Below are positions 16,501-27,144 of a DNA stretch of 41,397 nucleotides, piece after piece. The stretch is from contig CAISLN010000111.1 in the NCBI GenBank assembly GCA_903886275.1, forward strand, positions 1-41,397. Reading direction: 5' to 3'. The translations under genes and the position numbers were made by a program. The notes below the pieces were generated by a model, which saw nothing but the letters and a program-made list of their open reading frames with translations, ran no database searches and was not told the DNA's origin. This DNA comes from an uncultured beta proteobacterium (GTDB lineage Bacteria; Pseudomonadota; Gammaproteobacteria; Burkholderiales; Burkholderiaceae_C). How positions within the stretch are numbered: position 1 is the stretch's first letter; each line of letters starts with the position of its first letter.

Positions 16501-19470
16501 GGTGTCGCACAGCAGCAGGCCGCGCGAATCGCTCTTGCCCGAGCAGACGCTGCCCAGATCTTTTACCGTGGTCTTGTTGTCATAGGTGTAGAAGCCGCCC
16601 ACCATGCGCTTGCGCGTGGTGGTGACGATGCGCGCCGTGGCCTTCACTTCGAGCGTCACGCCCTCCTTGCTCTTGCCAGCCAGGTCCAGCGCCAGCGCCT
16701 GGAATTGGATGGTCTTGCCGCTGGATACCCAGCCCTCGGTCTTGATGCCCGCCACCACAGCGGCCGGCCACAGCGTGCGCGTGCTGCGCAGGGTCTGCAC
16801 CTCGCCGTTCGGGTCGGAGTAGGTGGCTTCCAACAGCAGGTCCTGCGGCTGTTTGCTCGGTGGCACATCGGTGACCGTGGTCTTGCCTGCGCCATTCTTG
16901 TCCAGGGTGAGCGGCAGCTTGTCGGCAATCACGCGCGTATCGGTGTTGCTGCTTTCGGTCTCTTCGTCACCGGCGCTCACTGTGTCTGTTTTGGCGCGTG
17001 GCGGCGAAAAGCTAAAGGACTCAAAGTCGGCAAAGCCCAGGTATTTGGCCTTGACCAGTGCCGACACGCGCACCGGCAGATTGGCCGCCGGGCCGCCCGA
17101 CACATAGTTGACCTGCACATCCACCGGAACCGTTTTGACGTTGACCAGTTGCTCCTTGCCAGCGGGCGCCACACGGCCTTCGAGCACCGGCAAGCGGAAC
17201 TCTTCCACACGGAACTGGCCCGTATACATAGTGCGTTCGCTGCCGCGCAGTTCAATGCTGTAGGCGCCCAGCTTGGCCGCCGGTGGAATGGCAAAGCTGC
17301 TCTGCGCACTCTGGCCACCGGTGGCGGTCTTGCGCCAGACCAGCGCTTGCGTGTATTGCTGGCCGCTGCCCTGGTGGGTGATGACCAGGGTTTGCGGCTG
17401 CGCGCCAGGCAGGCCAAAGCCCTTGCTGGTTTCGCTGCGCAGGATGTGCTTCATGGACAGGGTCTCACCGGCGCGCAGCAGGCTGCGGTCCAGGATGCTG
17501 TGGGCGCGCTCGTCGGGCCCGGCCTGCTGGTTGGTGGGCAGGTTAAAGCGCCAGGGCTCAATCCCCTTGTTCCAGTCGCTCCAGGTAAAGGCCAGGTCTT
17601 CGATCAGGGCCTTGCCCTCGCCGGCGGGTTGCTGGGCGCGGGCTGACACAAAGTAGGCGTTGCTGAAGCTGTCGTCATCGTGGCATTCAGGCGCCTGCGG
17701 TGAGAGGCCTTCTATTTTTGCCACGCCCTGGGCATCGGTCTTGGCCTTGGCCACTTCGCGGCCCCGGCAATCGGACACGCGCACCACAGCCCCGGCCACC
17801 GGCGCACCCTTGTCCAGGGTGGTGACCCAGGCCAGGGAGTTTTCGCGGCCCAGCTTGAAGTGCACGCCCAAGTTGGTCACCAGCGCCGAGCTGCGAACAT
17901 ACATGGTGCGGCCCGCGCCATAGCGTGCGTCCAGCAAAGACGCACCCAGTTTTTGCGAGGCAATCTCCACCACATGAAAGCCCGCGTCTAGCGGAATACC
18001 CACCACCTCAAATGGGCGCGGGTCGTTGTTGGCAGGCTTGGGCAGGTCCAGGGTCTTGACGTTCGCGTGGCCCTGCAAGAGCGAGACCATGCGGGCCTGC
18101 ACCCGGTCTGCCTCGGCCTCGTCGATCACCTTGGGCAGGGGCGTCTTGCTGTCGGCTGCGGCCTGGCTGCGCGCAATGCTGCTGTTGTCGTAACGTTGCA
18201 CCAATCGGTACCAGGCCATGATGTCGGCGTCGCTGCCGGGCTTGAAGTCACTGACCTTGCCTCCCACAGTCTGCGCGGCCTTAAGTCCCTTGATGTTGAG
18301 TGCCACCTCCACATTGCGCAGCGTCACTGGCAGCAGTGCCACGCCATTGGGTTCGGCAAAGCGCTCCACAATGCCAAAGGGCGAGGCAGCAAATTTGGCC
18401 AGCGCCGGCATGGCGGCCGTGGCCACCTTGAGCGGGAAGTTGGCTGCATTGCGCAGGCTGCGTCCGCTGGCATCCTTGAAGTCCTTGGGCAGCTCAATGC
18501 GCATGGCCATTTGCTCGGGCAACAAGGGGCCGAAGCTCAGGTTGTCCAGCAGATTTTCGTCGCCCTGCGCACTGCTGTCGGCTTCGCTGAAAACAGGCTT
18601 GAAGCTGTCCTTGTCGGAGAGCAGGCGCACGCCTTGCAGCAGCTTTTTGCTCACCGGCGCATTGAAGTCCAGGCGCAGGGGGCGCAGCGGCAGGCAGGCG
18701 CTTTGCGCGTTTTCGCGCTCGCAGGAAAAGCTGGCCTCAAAGGGTTCGCGCACCTGAAAGGCAAAGCGCTTTTCCACGCGGTTGGCCACGCCGCTGGGTG
18801 TGGCCACGCCCTTTTCAAACACCAGCTGCAGCTTGGCTGAAGGGGTGAGGCGGCGCTGGCAGGCCAGCGTCACAAAGGTCAGTGGGTTTTTGTCGGCGTC
18901 CTTGTCCCAGCCCTGGGCCTTGAGCAGGGCGACTCGCTCGGCACCCTGCAGCAGCCGCACCGCGATCTTCTCGCCCAGACCGTCCATGGCGCACCAGACA
19001 TGGGCCTGCACGCTGGCCAGGCTGGCAGGGCCCGACAGGCGCAGGGCAAAGAACTGCTCCTCGTCGATGGGTGAGCCTTCGTAGGGTCGCAGCGTTTGCA
19101 CAAAAGGGCCGCCGGTGCTGAAGCGGTATTGGGAAGGTCCGCTGAAGTCCACGCCCTTGGTGGATTGCAGACCAGGGCGCAACTGCAGCGTGCAGTTTAG
19201 GCCGGGCGGCAGGTCGCGCTCAAACTCATAAGCCCAGGCCCTGTCACTCACCCAGCGCCCGGAGCCAGCTTGGGGCTCGTTGCAGCTCACGCTCAGTGGT
19301 GCTGCGGCCTTGGGGTCGCCAAAGGCAATCGCGCTGTCGTCAAACTTGGCCACCACCTGGCGCACCGTTGCCACCTCGCCCTGGGGCGACAGGCTGCTGA
19401 TTTGAAACGCCTGGGAGGAAAGCGCGCATAGCGCCAACAGGCAGCCCAAAAGTGTTTTTTTTGTATACAT
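13513..19470 (-). CDS. bacterial alpha-2-macroglobulin (YfhM-like), thioester type
   Basis: From the ATG at 19470 the product is 1985 residues with a signal peptide (MYTKKTLLGCLLALCALSSQ, cleavage likely after SQA). No acceptable lipobox is visible, unlike E. coli YfhM. The sequence follows the type I bacterial A2M order: N-terminal MG domains (ISSLSPQGEV onward), a long series of beta domains, a bait region, the A2M-family segment GGGGHSGARELLDT, the ANG/TED part and a C-terminal receptor-like domain. The thioester motif CLEQ is intact (codons 14983-14994, Cys about residue 1493), so it can covalently trap proteases. Such proteins guard the periplasm and are usually encoded just before pbpC, repairing the wall after breaches. 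Here the stop is 3.3 kb from pbpC. An upstream start at 19602 adds 44 residues without a signal and is rejected. Confidence 0.92.
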   Translation of the reverse strand: MYTKKTLLGCLLALCALSSQAFQISSLSPQGEVATVRQVVAKFDDSAIAFGDPKAAAPLSVSCNEPQAGSGRWVSDRAWAYEFERDLPPGLNCTLQLRPGLQSTKGVDFSGPSQYRFSTGGPFVQTLRPYEGSPIDEEQFFALRLSGPASLASVQAHVWCAMDGLGEKIAVRLLQGAERVALLKAQGWDKDADKNPLTFVTLACQRRLTPSAKLQLVFEKGVATPSGVANRVEKRFAFQVREPFEASFSCERENAQSACLPLRPLRLDFNAPVSKKLLQGVRLLSDKDSFKPVFSEADSSAQGDENLLDNLSFGPLLPEQMAMRIELPKDFKDASGRSLRNAANFPLKVATAAMPALAKFAASPFGIVERFAEPNGVALLPVTLRNVEVALNIKGLKAAQTVGGKVSDFKPGSDADIMAWYRLVQRYDNSSIARSQAAADSKTPLPKVIDEAEADRVQARMVSLLQGHANVKTLDLPKPANNDPRPFEVVGIPLDAGFHVVEIASQKLGASLLDARYGAGRTMYVRSSALVTNLGVHFKLGRENSLAWVTTLDKGAPVAGAVVRVSDCRGREVAKAKTDAQGVAKIEGLSPQAPECHDDDSFSNAYFVSARAQQPAGEGKALIEDLAFTWSDWNKGIEPWRFNLPTNQQAGPDERAHSILDRSLLRAGETLSMKHILRSETSKGFGLPGAQPQTLVITHQGSGQQYTQALVWRKTATGGQSAQSSFAIPPAAKLGAYSIELRGSERTMYTGQFRVEEFRLPVLEGRVAPAGKEQLVNVKTVPVDVQVNYVSGGPAANLPVRVSALVKAKYLGFADFESFSFSPPRAKTDTVSAGDEETESSNTDTRVIADKLPLTLDKNGAGKTTVTDVPPSKQPQDLLLEATYSDPNGEVQTLRSTRTLWPAAVVAGIKTEGWVSSGKTIQFQALALDLAGKSKEGVTLEVKATARIVTTTRKRMVGGFYTYDNKTTVKDLGSVCSGKSDSRGLLLCDTTLSEPGEVELVVTAKDGNGNSIQAASSVFVTKQGELWFGGENNDRIDLLPEKKSYQPGEIAKFQVRMPFRFATALLTVEREGILETQVVQLNGQDPTVQLKIQEGWGPNVYVSVLALRGRLREVPWYSFFTWGYKAPREWWTSFWYEGREYVAPTAMVDLSKPAFRLGVAEIRVGTKAHQLDVSVKADKESYPVRGKAQVQIQVKLPNGQPAANAEVALAAVDQALLELMPNDSWNLLDAMLQRRSWGVETSTAQMEIIGRRHYGRKAVPAGGGGGHSGARELLDTLLLWNPRVQLDANGSATVTVPLNDALTSFKIVAVADASTGLFGTGSTTIRATQDLQIISGLPPLVREDDQFRAQLTLRNTTKQAMKVLVSPRATLLELQPQTVDIPAGEAREVAWSVTAPAQLALTRNEAILWEIEAKDTVSGARDALKARQRIIPAVPLTVQQATLVQIDGPFSLEVSPPADASSSRGGLKMSLQPKLAEGLPGVRDWFANYPFACLEQKTSKAVGLRDAKLWQSVAAQIPGYLDADGLASYFPPRDGEGNHGSDTLTAYVLAATHEASNINPAFALSDEVRAPMERGLTAFVEGRIQREFWSPRKDLDVRKLAAIEALSRYGKANAKMLGSITLAPNQWPTHAVIDWMNILKRLPEVAERDKRLAEATQILRSRISYQGTKMVFSSERDDYWWWLMQNGDVNSARLLLAVMDDPAWKDDMGRLANGFISRQQSGAWHTTTANLWGGLALEKFSAKFEATPVAGVTKANLAGATAAVDWSKVERVKSTDASGAANQTTFFGAPAAAGNLRNNSMFIPWGKAAAKDSLGVTHAGTGKPWLTLQSLAAVELKAPFNAGYQIKKTITPIEQANKGLPAGSYSRGDVLRITLEVNASSDMSWVAITDPVPAGATILGSGLGRDSEIATQGEKRGGAGWPAFEERSFESFRSYYEYLPKGVVKMEYTLRLNNVGSFSLPPSRVEAMYAPEMFGESPNGKVRVQ

Positions 19471-19672
19471 GGCAGGTCGGATGAAGCTGGTTCGGGAGGG
19501 GGTGGAACCATAGGATAGTGCAAATGCTGGCCACCGGGTCTGGCGCCGCCGCAAGCGGCCTGGCCGCGCAGCAGACTGTGTCTGGATTGTGGTGCAGAAC
19601 AAAATCTGTATGCTTCGACGTTTAATTTTTAATTCGGCAGCAGGACAGCGCGGCTAGCCACAAAGAGGATTT

Positions 19673-21325
19673 ATGGTTTCTTTTTTTGAACGCCTTGCGC
19701 TTCGCAAGCGCTTCGTCATTCTGTTGGGAATTTTTGTGCTGGGTTTTGCAGTCTTTGGATTCTGGGCGTTCAGGACCTTGAACGAGCTGCAGGTCAACGG
19801 CCCTTTGTTTCAGCGCATTGTCAAAAACAAGGACCTGGTCGCAGACATTTTGCCGCCGCCGGCCTACATCATCGAGTCCTATCTGACGGTCCTGCAAATC
19901 AGCAATGCGCCAGACACCCCAAGCCGCGAGCAACTGACGAAAACGCTGGTGCGACTACACAAAGACTACCAGGACGCGCATGCCAAGTGGCAGGCCAGCA
20001 GCATTGGGCCTGGGCTGGAGGAGCTGCTGCTCAAGCAGGCCGATGCCCCTGCGCAGGCCTTTTACAGCGTGGTGTTCGATCGCTTGATTCCAGCCGCGCA
20101 AAAGCAGGACCTGGCGGCCGTGGCCCAGGCCCTGCAAGATGCCGAGACGGCCTATGCAAGCCACCGTCTTGCGATTGACGGCGTGGTGGCCCTGGCCAAC
20201 CGCATGGTGCAGGAGGAACAGACCGATGCCGAAAGCCGCATACAGGTCTCCACTGCCCTGTTGGGCGCGATATTGCTGGTGTCGCTGGCCGCGAGTCTGG
20301 GTGCGGCCCTGCTGATCGTGGGCAGCATCGTCAGGCCCATGAACCAGGCGGTGCAAGTGGCGCAGACCTTTGCCTCAGGCGATCTGACGGCCCATATCCA
20401 GGTCAGCGGCGGGCACGAGTTTGCCCAGTTGCTGCGGGCCTTGGTGGACATGCAGTCCAAGCTGGGGTCGCTGGTGGCCAATGTGCGCGTGGGTTCCGAG
20501 AGCGTGGATCTGGCCGCGAGCGAGATTTCCCAGGGCAACACCGATCTCAGCGTGCGTACCGAAAACCAGGCCAACGCGCTGCAGTCCACGGCCAGCTCCA
20601 TGGAGCAGCTCAGCGCCCAGGTGCGGCAGAACGCCGACAATGCGCACGCCGCCAACCAGCTGGCGATCAACGCCGCGGCAGTGGCGGTGCAGGGCGGTGC
20701 CGTGGTCAACGAAGTGGTGGAAACCATGAAGGGCATTAACCAGCAGTCGCAAAAGATTGCTGAAATCATTGGCGTGATTGACGGCATCGCCTTTCAGACC
20801 AATATCCTGGCACTCAATGCCGCAGTCGAGGCGGCACGCGCGGGCGAGCAGGGTAGGGGCTTTGCTGTGGTGGCCAGCGAGGTGCGCGCCCTTGCCGGAC
20901 GCAGTGCGGACGCGGCCCGCGAGATCAAGTCCTTGATCTCCGCAAGCGTGGAGCGGGCGACACGCGGCGCCACTTTGGTAGACCAGGCCGGCTCGACCAT
21001 GCAGGAGGTGGTGCAGGCGATCCAGCGCGTGTCTGGCATCGTGGGCGACATCACGGTGGCCAGCCGCGAGCAGTCCATTGGCGTGAGCCAGGTTGGCGAA
21101 GTGCTCACCCAAATGGACCAGGCCACGCAGCAAAATGCGGCCCTGGTGGAGCAAATGGCTGCCGCCGCCATCAGCCTCTCAAGCCAGGCCCATGCGCTGG
21201 TGGCCTCGGTTGCGGTATTCCATCTGCCCACCGCCCTGGACGGCGGCCCGGACCTGCAGCTGGCGGATGCCAGCGAGGCCGCAGCTTGGGGCTTGCTTGC
21301 CGGTCCGGGGGTGCACACCCGGTAA
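19673..21325 (+). CDS. methyl-accepting chemotaxis protein
   Basis: This 550-residue chemoreceptor has TM1 at about residues 14-34 and a four-helix-bundle-like periplasmic sensor of about 155 residues (35-190). TM2 spans about 191-214 (LLGAILLVSLAASLGAALLI) and is followed by a HAMP domain. The signalling domain (about 270-525) contains the hairpin tip EIIGVIDGIAFQTNILALNA and AAVEAARAGEQGRGFAVVAS. ENQANALQSTASSMEQLSAQ and similar heptads are candidate methylation segments. No C-terminal NWETF-type tether is present. GAGG precedes the ATG at a good distance. It is transcribed divergently from A2M, and no other chemotaxis genes are nearby. The sensor resembles no ligand class I can name. Confidence 0.93.
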   Translation: MVSFFERLALRKRFVILLGIFVLGFAVFGFWAFRTLNELQVNGPLFQRIVKNKDLVADILPPPAYIIESYLTVLQISNAPDTPSREQLTKTLVRLHKDYQDAHAKWQASSIGPGLEELLLKQADAPAQAFYSVVFDRLIPAAQKQDLAAVAQALQDAETAYASHRLAIDGVVALANRMVQEEQTDAESRIQVSTALLGAILLVSLAASLGAALLIVGSIVRPMNQAVQVAQTFASGDLTAHIQVSGGHEFAQLLRALVDMQSKLGSLVANVRVGSESVDLAASEISQGNTDLSVRTENQANALQSTASSMEQLSAQVRQNADNAHAANQLAINAAAVAVQGGAVVNEVVETMKGINQQSQKIAEIIGVIDGIAFQTNILALNAAVEAARAGEQGRGFAVVASEVRALAGRSADAAREIKSLISASVERATRGATLVDQAGSTMQEVVQAIQRVSGIVGDITVASREQSIGVSQVGEVLTQMDQATQQNAALVEQMAAAAISLSSQAHALVASVAVFHLPTALDGGPDLQLADASEAAAWGLLAGPGVHTR

Positions 21326-21364
21326 GACGGGATGCCCACCGGGTGCGCTGGCGCCTATCTGTAC

Positions 21365-21387
21365 ATCAGCGCTATTGCGGCGCTGAT
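21365..21387. terminator. hairpin between convergent genes, possible terminator
   Basis: ATCAGCGC and GCGCTGAT form an 8-bp stem with a 7-nt loop, 40 nt after the chemoreceptor stop and 36 nt before the stop of the convergent lipoprotein gene. There is no marked U-tract, so terminator function is inferred mainly from position. Confidence 0.4.
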
Positions 21388-21422
21388 ACCTATCAAATGA
21401 AGGTGGATGTACCGGTGTCGAA

Positions 21423-21731
21423 TTACTTGCGCGCGCAGTAGTAGCCACCTTCCGCAAAGACCTTGCCGTCTGCGTTCATGGCATGGGAGTGGTAACCGAT
21501 TGCCATGAATTTGGCATCCATGGTGTTGAGTGTGGCGCAGGATTGCTCCCCCTTGGCCGTCAGTGACGCTGGTACCGGGCCGAAGCTACCTGTGTTGTCC
21601 CAGGTCTTGGCGTTGTCTTTTATAACGAGCTTGGGAGGCACCGCTCCCTCCTTCATGCCAGGACCCGGTGCAGTCATGCAGGCAGATACCAAGACGGAGC
21701 CCAAAACAGCGGCGTATATGAAAGTTTTCAT
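21423..21731 (-). CDS. small lipoprotein of unknown function
   Basis: This 102-residue protein has a typical lipoprotein signal: MKTFIYAAVLGSVLVSAC with lipobox VSAC and lipidated Cys18. The mature part contains two further cysteines (EQSCATLN and GYYCARK) that could form a disulfide, and a conserved-looking segment MDAKFMAIGYHSHAMNADG. AAGGA lies about ten bases upstream of the ATG. The gene is alone between the chemoreceptor and argH. I do not recognise a named family; similar short lipoproteins are common in Burkholderiales. Confidence 0.78.
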   Translation of the reverse strand: MKTFIYAAVLGSVLVSACMTAPGPGMKEGAVPPKLVIKDNAKTWDNTGSFGPVPASLTAKGEQSCATLNTMDAKFMAIGYHSHAMNADGKVFAEGGYYCARK

Positions 21732-21845
21732 GATTAAATTATCCTTATATGAAAAGTTAGGCTGCGAAAACGCAGCCCAAAGTCATATTAGTGATATTTA
21801 AGTCCGGCGTGCACTGCGCCGGGTCCGCTGGCGGACTTTTCGGGT

Positions 21846-23285
<1,440 letters not shown>

Positions 23286-23340
23286 GGGCAAAGGCAATGA
23301 GTAGGAGGGCGCAGCGAAAGGCCGCAGAATCCGTTGAAAC

Positions 23341-24378
23341 ATGGAAGACACCCAAATATTATCGGCCCTGCAGGAGTTGACGCCAGACGCGCCTGCCCCT
23401 CGCGCCACGCCGTTATTGGTATTCGATGCCTGCCAGATTGGTGTGGTGCTGCGCGCTGTGCTGTTTGTGGAGCTGGCGCTTGCGGTTGTGGTGATGTTTG
23501 ACAGCGCGGGCCCGATGGAATGGCTGGAGCGCTTATCGCTGGTCACCGGTGGGGCCTTGCCGGCCGTGCTGGTCTGGCTGCTGCTGGCCTGCCTGGCCAA
23601 GCGCCTGCTGGCGCGTTGGACGCCGCTGTTGCAATACCTGTTGGCACTGCTGCTGGGTGCGGGCTCTGCGCTGTACGGCTGCGCCCTGCTGGCCATGACC
23701 GGCTTGTTGCAAAACCCACCCTGGCTGGCCAGCGCCTTTGCGGGCATCTTGCTGTCTGCGGTGCTGGTGGCGGGCTTGGTCTTGCGTGCCAAGGGCAGGG
23801 CGCCGGCCCAAACTGCGGCAAGGCTTGCCGAGCTGCAGGCGCGCATCCGGCCACACTTTTTGTTTAACACCCTCAACAGCGCCATCGCCTTGGTGCGGGC
23901 CGAGCCGGCCAAGGCCGAGACCCTGCTGGAGGACCTCAGCGACCTGTTTCGCCACGCGCTGATCGACCCGGGTGAATCGGTCACCTTGGCCGATGAGATT
24001 GCACTGGCCAGGCGCTACCTGGCGATTGAGCAGGTGCGCTTTGGCGAACGCCTGCAACTGCAGTGGAGCCTGGACCCGGCGGCCGACGGCGCGCGCCTGC
24101 CGCCGCTGCTGCTGCAACCGCTGGTGGAAAACGCCGTGCGCCATGGCGTGGAGCCCAGTGCCGGCGGCGCCCAGCTGCGCATTTCGACGCAAAGGCGTGG
24201 CGGCGTGGTCGTCATCAAGGTTAGCAACACGGTACCTAGCGGCCCTGGCCCTGCCGGCAACGGCGAGGCCCTGCGCAATGTGCGCGAACGCTTGGCCCTG
24301 CTGCACGATTTGCAGTGCCAGTTTCGCAGCGGCAGCAAGAACGGCATGTTCCAGGTGCGCATGGAGGTGCCGCTATGA
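23341..24378 (+). CDS. LytS/AlgZ-type sensor histidine kinase
   Basis: This 345-residue membrane kinase has four hydrophobic segments in its first 150 residues (about 36-54, 70-88, 95-120 and 128-150). The LytS-class phosphoacceptor motif [11 protein letters not shown] places the His at about residue 172. The ATPase domain contains [16 protein letters not shown] (N-box) and [13 protein letters not shown]. This organisation is that of AlgZ (FimS). The stop codon overlaps the ATG of the regulator gene (ATGA at 24375-24378), so the two are translationally coupled. In Pseudomonas the pair controls alginate and twitching motility; here the targets are unknown and no alginate genes are present. Confidence 0.92.
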   Translation: MEDTQILSALQELTPDAPAPRATPLLVFDACQIGVVLRAVLFVELALAVVVMFDSAGPMEWLERLSLVTGGALPAVLVWLLLACLAKRLLARWTPLLQYLLALLLGAGSALYGCALLAMTGLLQNPPWLASAFAGILLSAVLVAGLVLRAKGRAPAQTAARLAELQARIRPHFLFNTLNSAIALVRAEPAKAETLLEDLSDLFRHALIDPGESVTLADEIALARRYLAIEQVRFGERLQLQWSLDPAADGARLPPLLLQPLVENAVRHGVEPSAGGAQLRISTQRRGGVVVIKVSNTVPSGPGPAGNGEALRNVRERLALLHDLQCQFRSGSKNGMFQVRMEVPL

Positions 24379-25133
24379 GCATTCCATCCCCATTGCAGGT
24401 GTTGGTGGTGGACGACGAGGCGCTGGCGCGCTCGCGTCTGGTGACCCTGCTGGGGGACTGCCGCAACCCTTTCGCGCAGGCCAGCGCCCAGGCTACGCAG
24501 GCGGTGCAAGCCATGGAGCTGCTGCAGCACCGGCACTTTGATGTGGTGCTGCTGGACATCCACATGCCCGGTAGCGACGGACTGGCCTTGGCCCAGGTGC
24601 TGGCCGGTATGGCCGCGCCACCGGCGGTGGTGTTTGTGACAGCACATGCCGAGCATGCGGTGCAGGCCTTTGAGTTGGACGCGGCCGACTACTTGACCAA
24701 GCCGGTGCGCCTGGAGCGCTTGCAGGCGGCGCTGCAAAAGGCCTGGCGCCTGCTGCTGACGCGCACGACGGTGCGGGCTGATGTGGCGCAGGCCGAGACC
24801 ATTCTGATCCGTGACAGTAACCGCACCGAGCGACTGCCGCTTGCTGAGGTGCTGTACTTCAAGGCCGAGCTCAAATACATCACGGTGCGCACCGCCACGC
24901 GCAGCTTCATTTTGGACGGCTCGCTGGGTGAGCTGGAAGAAAAATACGGCGAACATTTTTTGCGCATCCACCGTAACGCCCTAGTCTCACGCCAAGCCGC
25001 GCGCGCCCTGCAAAAATACCAAGACCCGCAAGAGGGCGAGGGCTGGGCCCTGCGCCTGGACGGCGTCAGCGAGCAGCTGTTGGTGTCGCGCCGCCACATG
25101 GCAGCGGTGCGCGAGATGCTGGCGCGTCAGTAG
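24375..25133 (+). CDS. LytTR-family response regulator (AlgR-like)
   Basis: From the ATG at 24375 the product is 252 residues. The receiver domain (about 6-122) shows VLVVDDEALARSRL, phosphoacceptor Asp61 in VVLLDIHMPG, and the conserved Lys in YLTKPVRLERL. A LytTR DNA-binding domain follows (about 145-248): LPLAEVLYFKAELKYITVRT, FLRIHRNALVSRQAARAL and LVSRRHM. An ORF start 60 nt further upstream lies inside the kinase gene and is rejected. With the kinase it forms an AlgZ/AlgR-type two-component system. In pseudomonads and many Burkholderiales hemC follows algR; here a convergent ABC operon follows instead. Confidence 0.93.
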   Translation: MSIPSPLQVLVVDDEALARSRLVTLLGDCRNPFAQASAQATQAVQAMELLQHRHFDVVLLDIHMPGSDGLALAQVLAGMAAPPAVVFVTAHAEHAVQAFELDAADYLTKPVRLERLQAALQKAWRLLLTRTTVRADVAQAETILIRDSNRTERLPLAEVLYFKAELKYITVRTATRSFILDGSLGELEEKYGEHFLRIHRNALVSRQAARALQKYQDPQEGEGWALRLDGVSEQLLVSRRHMAAVREMLARQ

Positions 25134-25213
25134 GGACTACGGATCTGCAGGGCAACTGGCGGACCGGCTGCGCCACAGGCTTGTCGCGCAGGGCGGCGCA
25201 CCGCGCCCGCAGC

Positions 25214-25954
25214 TCAATCCAGGCATATGCCTTGGCCTGCTTCCTCATGCGTTTGCCCGTCGCGGATGTGGTAAATCCGCTTGAAGGTGGGGATGATTTT
25301 TTCGTCATGCGTCACCACGATGATGGCGGTCTGCGCTTGCTGCGCCATGCGGTTGAGAATGCGCATGACAGCCAGGGCGCGCTCGCTGTCCAGCGGTGCG
25401 GTGGGCTCGTCGGCAAGGATTACCGGCGGGCGGTTGGCCAGGGCGCGCGCAATCGACACGCGCTGCTGCTCGCCACCCGAAAGCTGCGTGGGTTGGGCCT
25501 GTGCGCGGTGCGCCACGTCCAGCGCCTGCAAGAGTTCCAGCGCCCTGGCCCTTGCCTGCGCGTTGGGTACACCGGCCAGCATGGGCAACAGGGCCACGTT
25601 GTCGAGCACGTTCAAAAACGCAATCAGGTAAGGCGCCTGGAACACAAAGCCGATGCGGTCGCGCCGCAGGGCGCGCAGGTCGCGCACCTTCCAGGCGTCG
25701 TCATAAATCACCTCACTGCCCAATTGCATGCGTCCCGAGGTGGGCTCGATGATGGCGCCCAGGCATTTGAGTAATGTGCTTTTGCCCGAGCCCGAGGGCC
25801 CTACCAGGCCCACCACCTCGCCGGGGCTGACCTGCATGTTGACGTTCTTCAAGGCTTCGACAGCGGTGTCGCCCTGGCCATAGACCTTGCGCAAGCCCTC
25901 GATCAGGATGCCGCCCGATGCTGTAGCCGATGCGGTGTTGGATAGAGGGCTCAT
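25214..25954 (-). CDS. ABC transporter ATP-binding protein (MacB/DevA-like)
   Basis: The last gene of the tetR-hlyD-permease-ATPase operon; 246 residues. It shows Walker [11 protein letters not shown]-loop VFQAP, signature LSGGEQQR, Walker [13 protein letters not shown] and switch THDE. The usual Ser after ADEPTA is Pro here (APLD), a variant common in DevA-type ATPases. The start overlaps the stop of the permease by 4 nt. With the HlyD-type adaptor and an FtsX-like permease this forms a DevBCA/MacAB-like tripartite exporter, lacking only an outer-membrane factor, which is presumably encoded elsewhere. The substrate is unknown. Confidence 0.92.
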   Translation of the reverse strand: MSPLSNTASATASGGILIEGLRKVYGQGDTAVEALKNVNMQVSPGEVVGLVGPSGSGKSTLLKCLGAIIEPTSGRMQLGSEVIYDDAWKVRDLRALRRDRIGFVFQAPYLIAFLNVLDNVALLPMLAGVPNAQARARALELLQALDVAHRAQAQPTQLSGGEQQRVSIARALANRPPVILADEPTAPLDSERALAVMRILNRMAQQAQTAIIVVTHDEKIIPTFKRIYHIRDGQTHEEAGQGICLD

Positions 25955-27144
25955 CCGATGGCCTGCGCCGGGTCCACCTGCAAGGCCACGCGAATGGCCA
26001 GCGTGCTGGCCAGGGCGCAGATCAGCAGCGTGGCGATCAAACCCGTCAACGCGTCCTGGGTCAGCAGCAGCACGTATTTGGGAAACACCGGGGCCCAGAA
26101 GGTGGCCGCCACCTTGCCCACCAAAAAGCCGATCAGGCCCAGGCCCAGGGCCTGCTGCAGGATCATGCTGGCGATGGTGAGGTTGCGCGTGCCGATGAGT
26201 TTGAGCACGGCGATCTCACGTATTTTGCCCAGCGTCATGGTGTAGATGATGAAGGCCACAATCGCCGCGCTCACGATGGCCAAAATCACCAGGAACATGA
26301 AGATCTGTTTGGCCGAGGTGGCAATCAGCTTGGCCACCAAAATCTCTTCCATGCCACTGCGGGTGAACACCTGCACATGCTTCCAGCGCCGAATCGGCTG
26401 CGCGACCTCGATGGCGTCCGAGCCCGGCGCCAGTTGCACCAGGATGGCGTTGACGTTGTGGCTGCTGCTCTGCGCGGCCTGCACCGCCTCCAAGAGGCCG
26501 GGCACGCCGGGGCGGTTAAAGGCCGGGTTGGCGGCGGTGCGCAGGCGGTCGTTGACGATGGCGTCGTTGTCCTTCAAAAACTGCACCTCCTGCGCGTCCT
26601 TGAGCGCGACAAACAGCATGGGGTCGCCCCCCGAGGACACCATGCGCTGGGTCAAGCCGACCACGGTGTACTCGTGGCGGCGTATGCGGATGCGCTCGCC
26701 CAGGGCGAAGCCGGTCTTGATATCGGCCACCGCTTCGTAATGGCTGCGCGTAATGTGCCGCCCGGCCAGCAAATAGGCCGGCTCGCCGGGCTGGCCGCTT
26801 TCCATGCCGACCAGCATGACACGGGTGTCTACACCGCTGGCGGCGCGCACCTGCAGCGTGAGGTAGGCCACGTTGGCGGCCTGCGCCACACCGGGCATGG
26901 CACGCACGCTGCGCAGCACGTCGTCCTTCAGGCTGGAGGCCTCGGCATAGGGACCCTGCGTGTCCTTTTGCACCACCCACAAATCGGCGCGGCTGTTGTT
27001 GAGCAGGGCGTGGGCGTCGTCCACCATGCCCCGGTAAACCCCGGCCATGGTCAGCGTCACGCCGATCAGCAGCCCAAGGCCCAGGCCGGTGAGCGCAAAC
27101 TTGCCCCAGCTGTGGGCGATGTCGCGCCCGGCCAGGCTGATCAT
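25951..27144 (-). CDS. FtsX/DevC-like ABC exporter permease
   Basis: This 397-residue membrane protein has an N-terminal helix (about 15-38, LTGLGLGLLIGVTLTMAGVY). A periplasmic MacB-like domain follows (about 45-270), with ADLWVVQKDTQGPYAEASSL near its start, then three C-terminal helices (about 275-305, 325-350 and 360-385). The coupling-loop segment GKIREIAVLKLIGTRN (about 305-320) is conserved. Both ends overlap neighbours by 4 nt (HlyD upstream, ATPase downstream). It is the membrane subunit of the exporter encoded by this operon. Confidence 0.9.
   Translation of the reverse strand: MISLAGRDIAHSWGKFALTGLGLGLLIGVTLTMAGVYRGMVDDAHALLNNSRADLWVVQKDTQGPYAEASSLKDDVLRSVRAMPGVAQAANVAYLTLQVRAASGVDTRVMLVGMESGQPGEPAYLLAGRHITRSHYEAVADIKTGFALGERIRIRRHEYTVVGLTQRMVSSGGDPMLFVALKDAQEVQFLKDNDAIVNDRLRTAANPAFNRPGVPGLLEAVQAAQSSSHNVNAILVQLAPGSDAIEVAQPIRRWKHVQVFTRSGMEEILVAKLIATSAKQIFMFLVILAIVSAAIVAFIIYTMTLGKIREIAVLKLIGTRNLTIASMILQQALGLGLIGFLVGKVAATFWAPVFPKYVLLLTQDALTGLIATLLICALASTLAIRVALQVDPAQAIG

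Noticed and set aside
15871..17646. A 591-codon plus-strand frame inside the A2M gene
   Set aside because: It lies wholly antisense to conserved A2M sequence and its translation has the low-complexity His/Arg/Gln pattern typical of shadow frames in GC-rich genes.
21800..21840. Overlapping GC-rich inverted repeats downstream of argH
   Set aside because: Stems are short (5-6 bp) and the only T-run lies on the wrong strand for argH, so I do not call a terminator.
23286..23984. N-terminal extension of argH to 712 residues
   Set aside because: The extension is antisense to the AlgZ-type kinase; the ATG at 23285 starts a normal-length argininosuccinate lyase.
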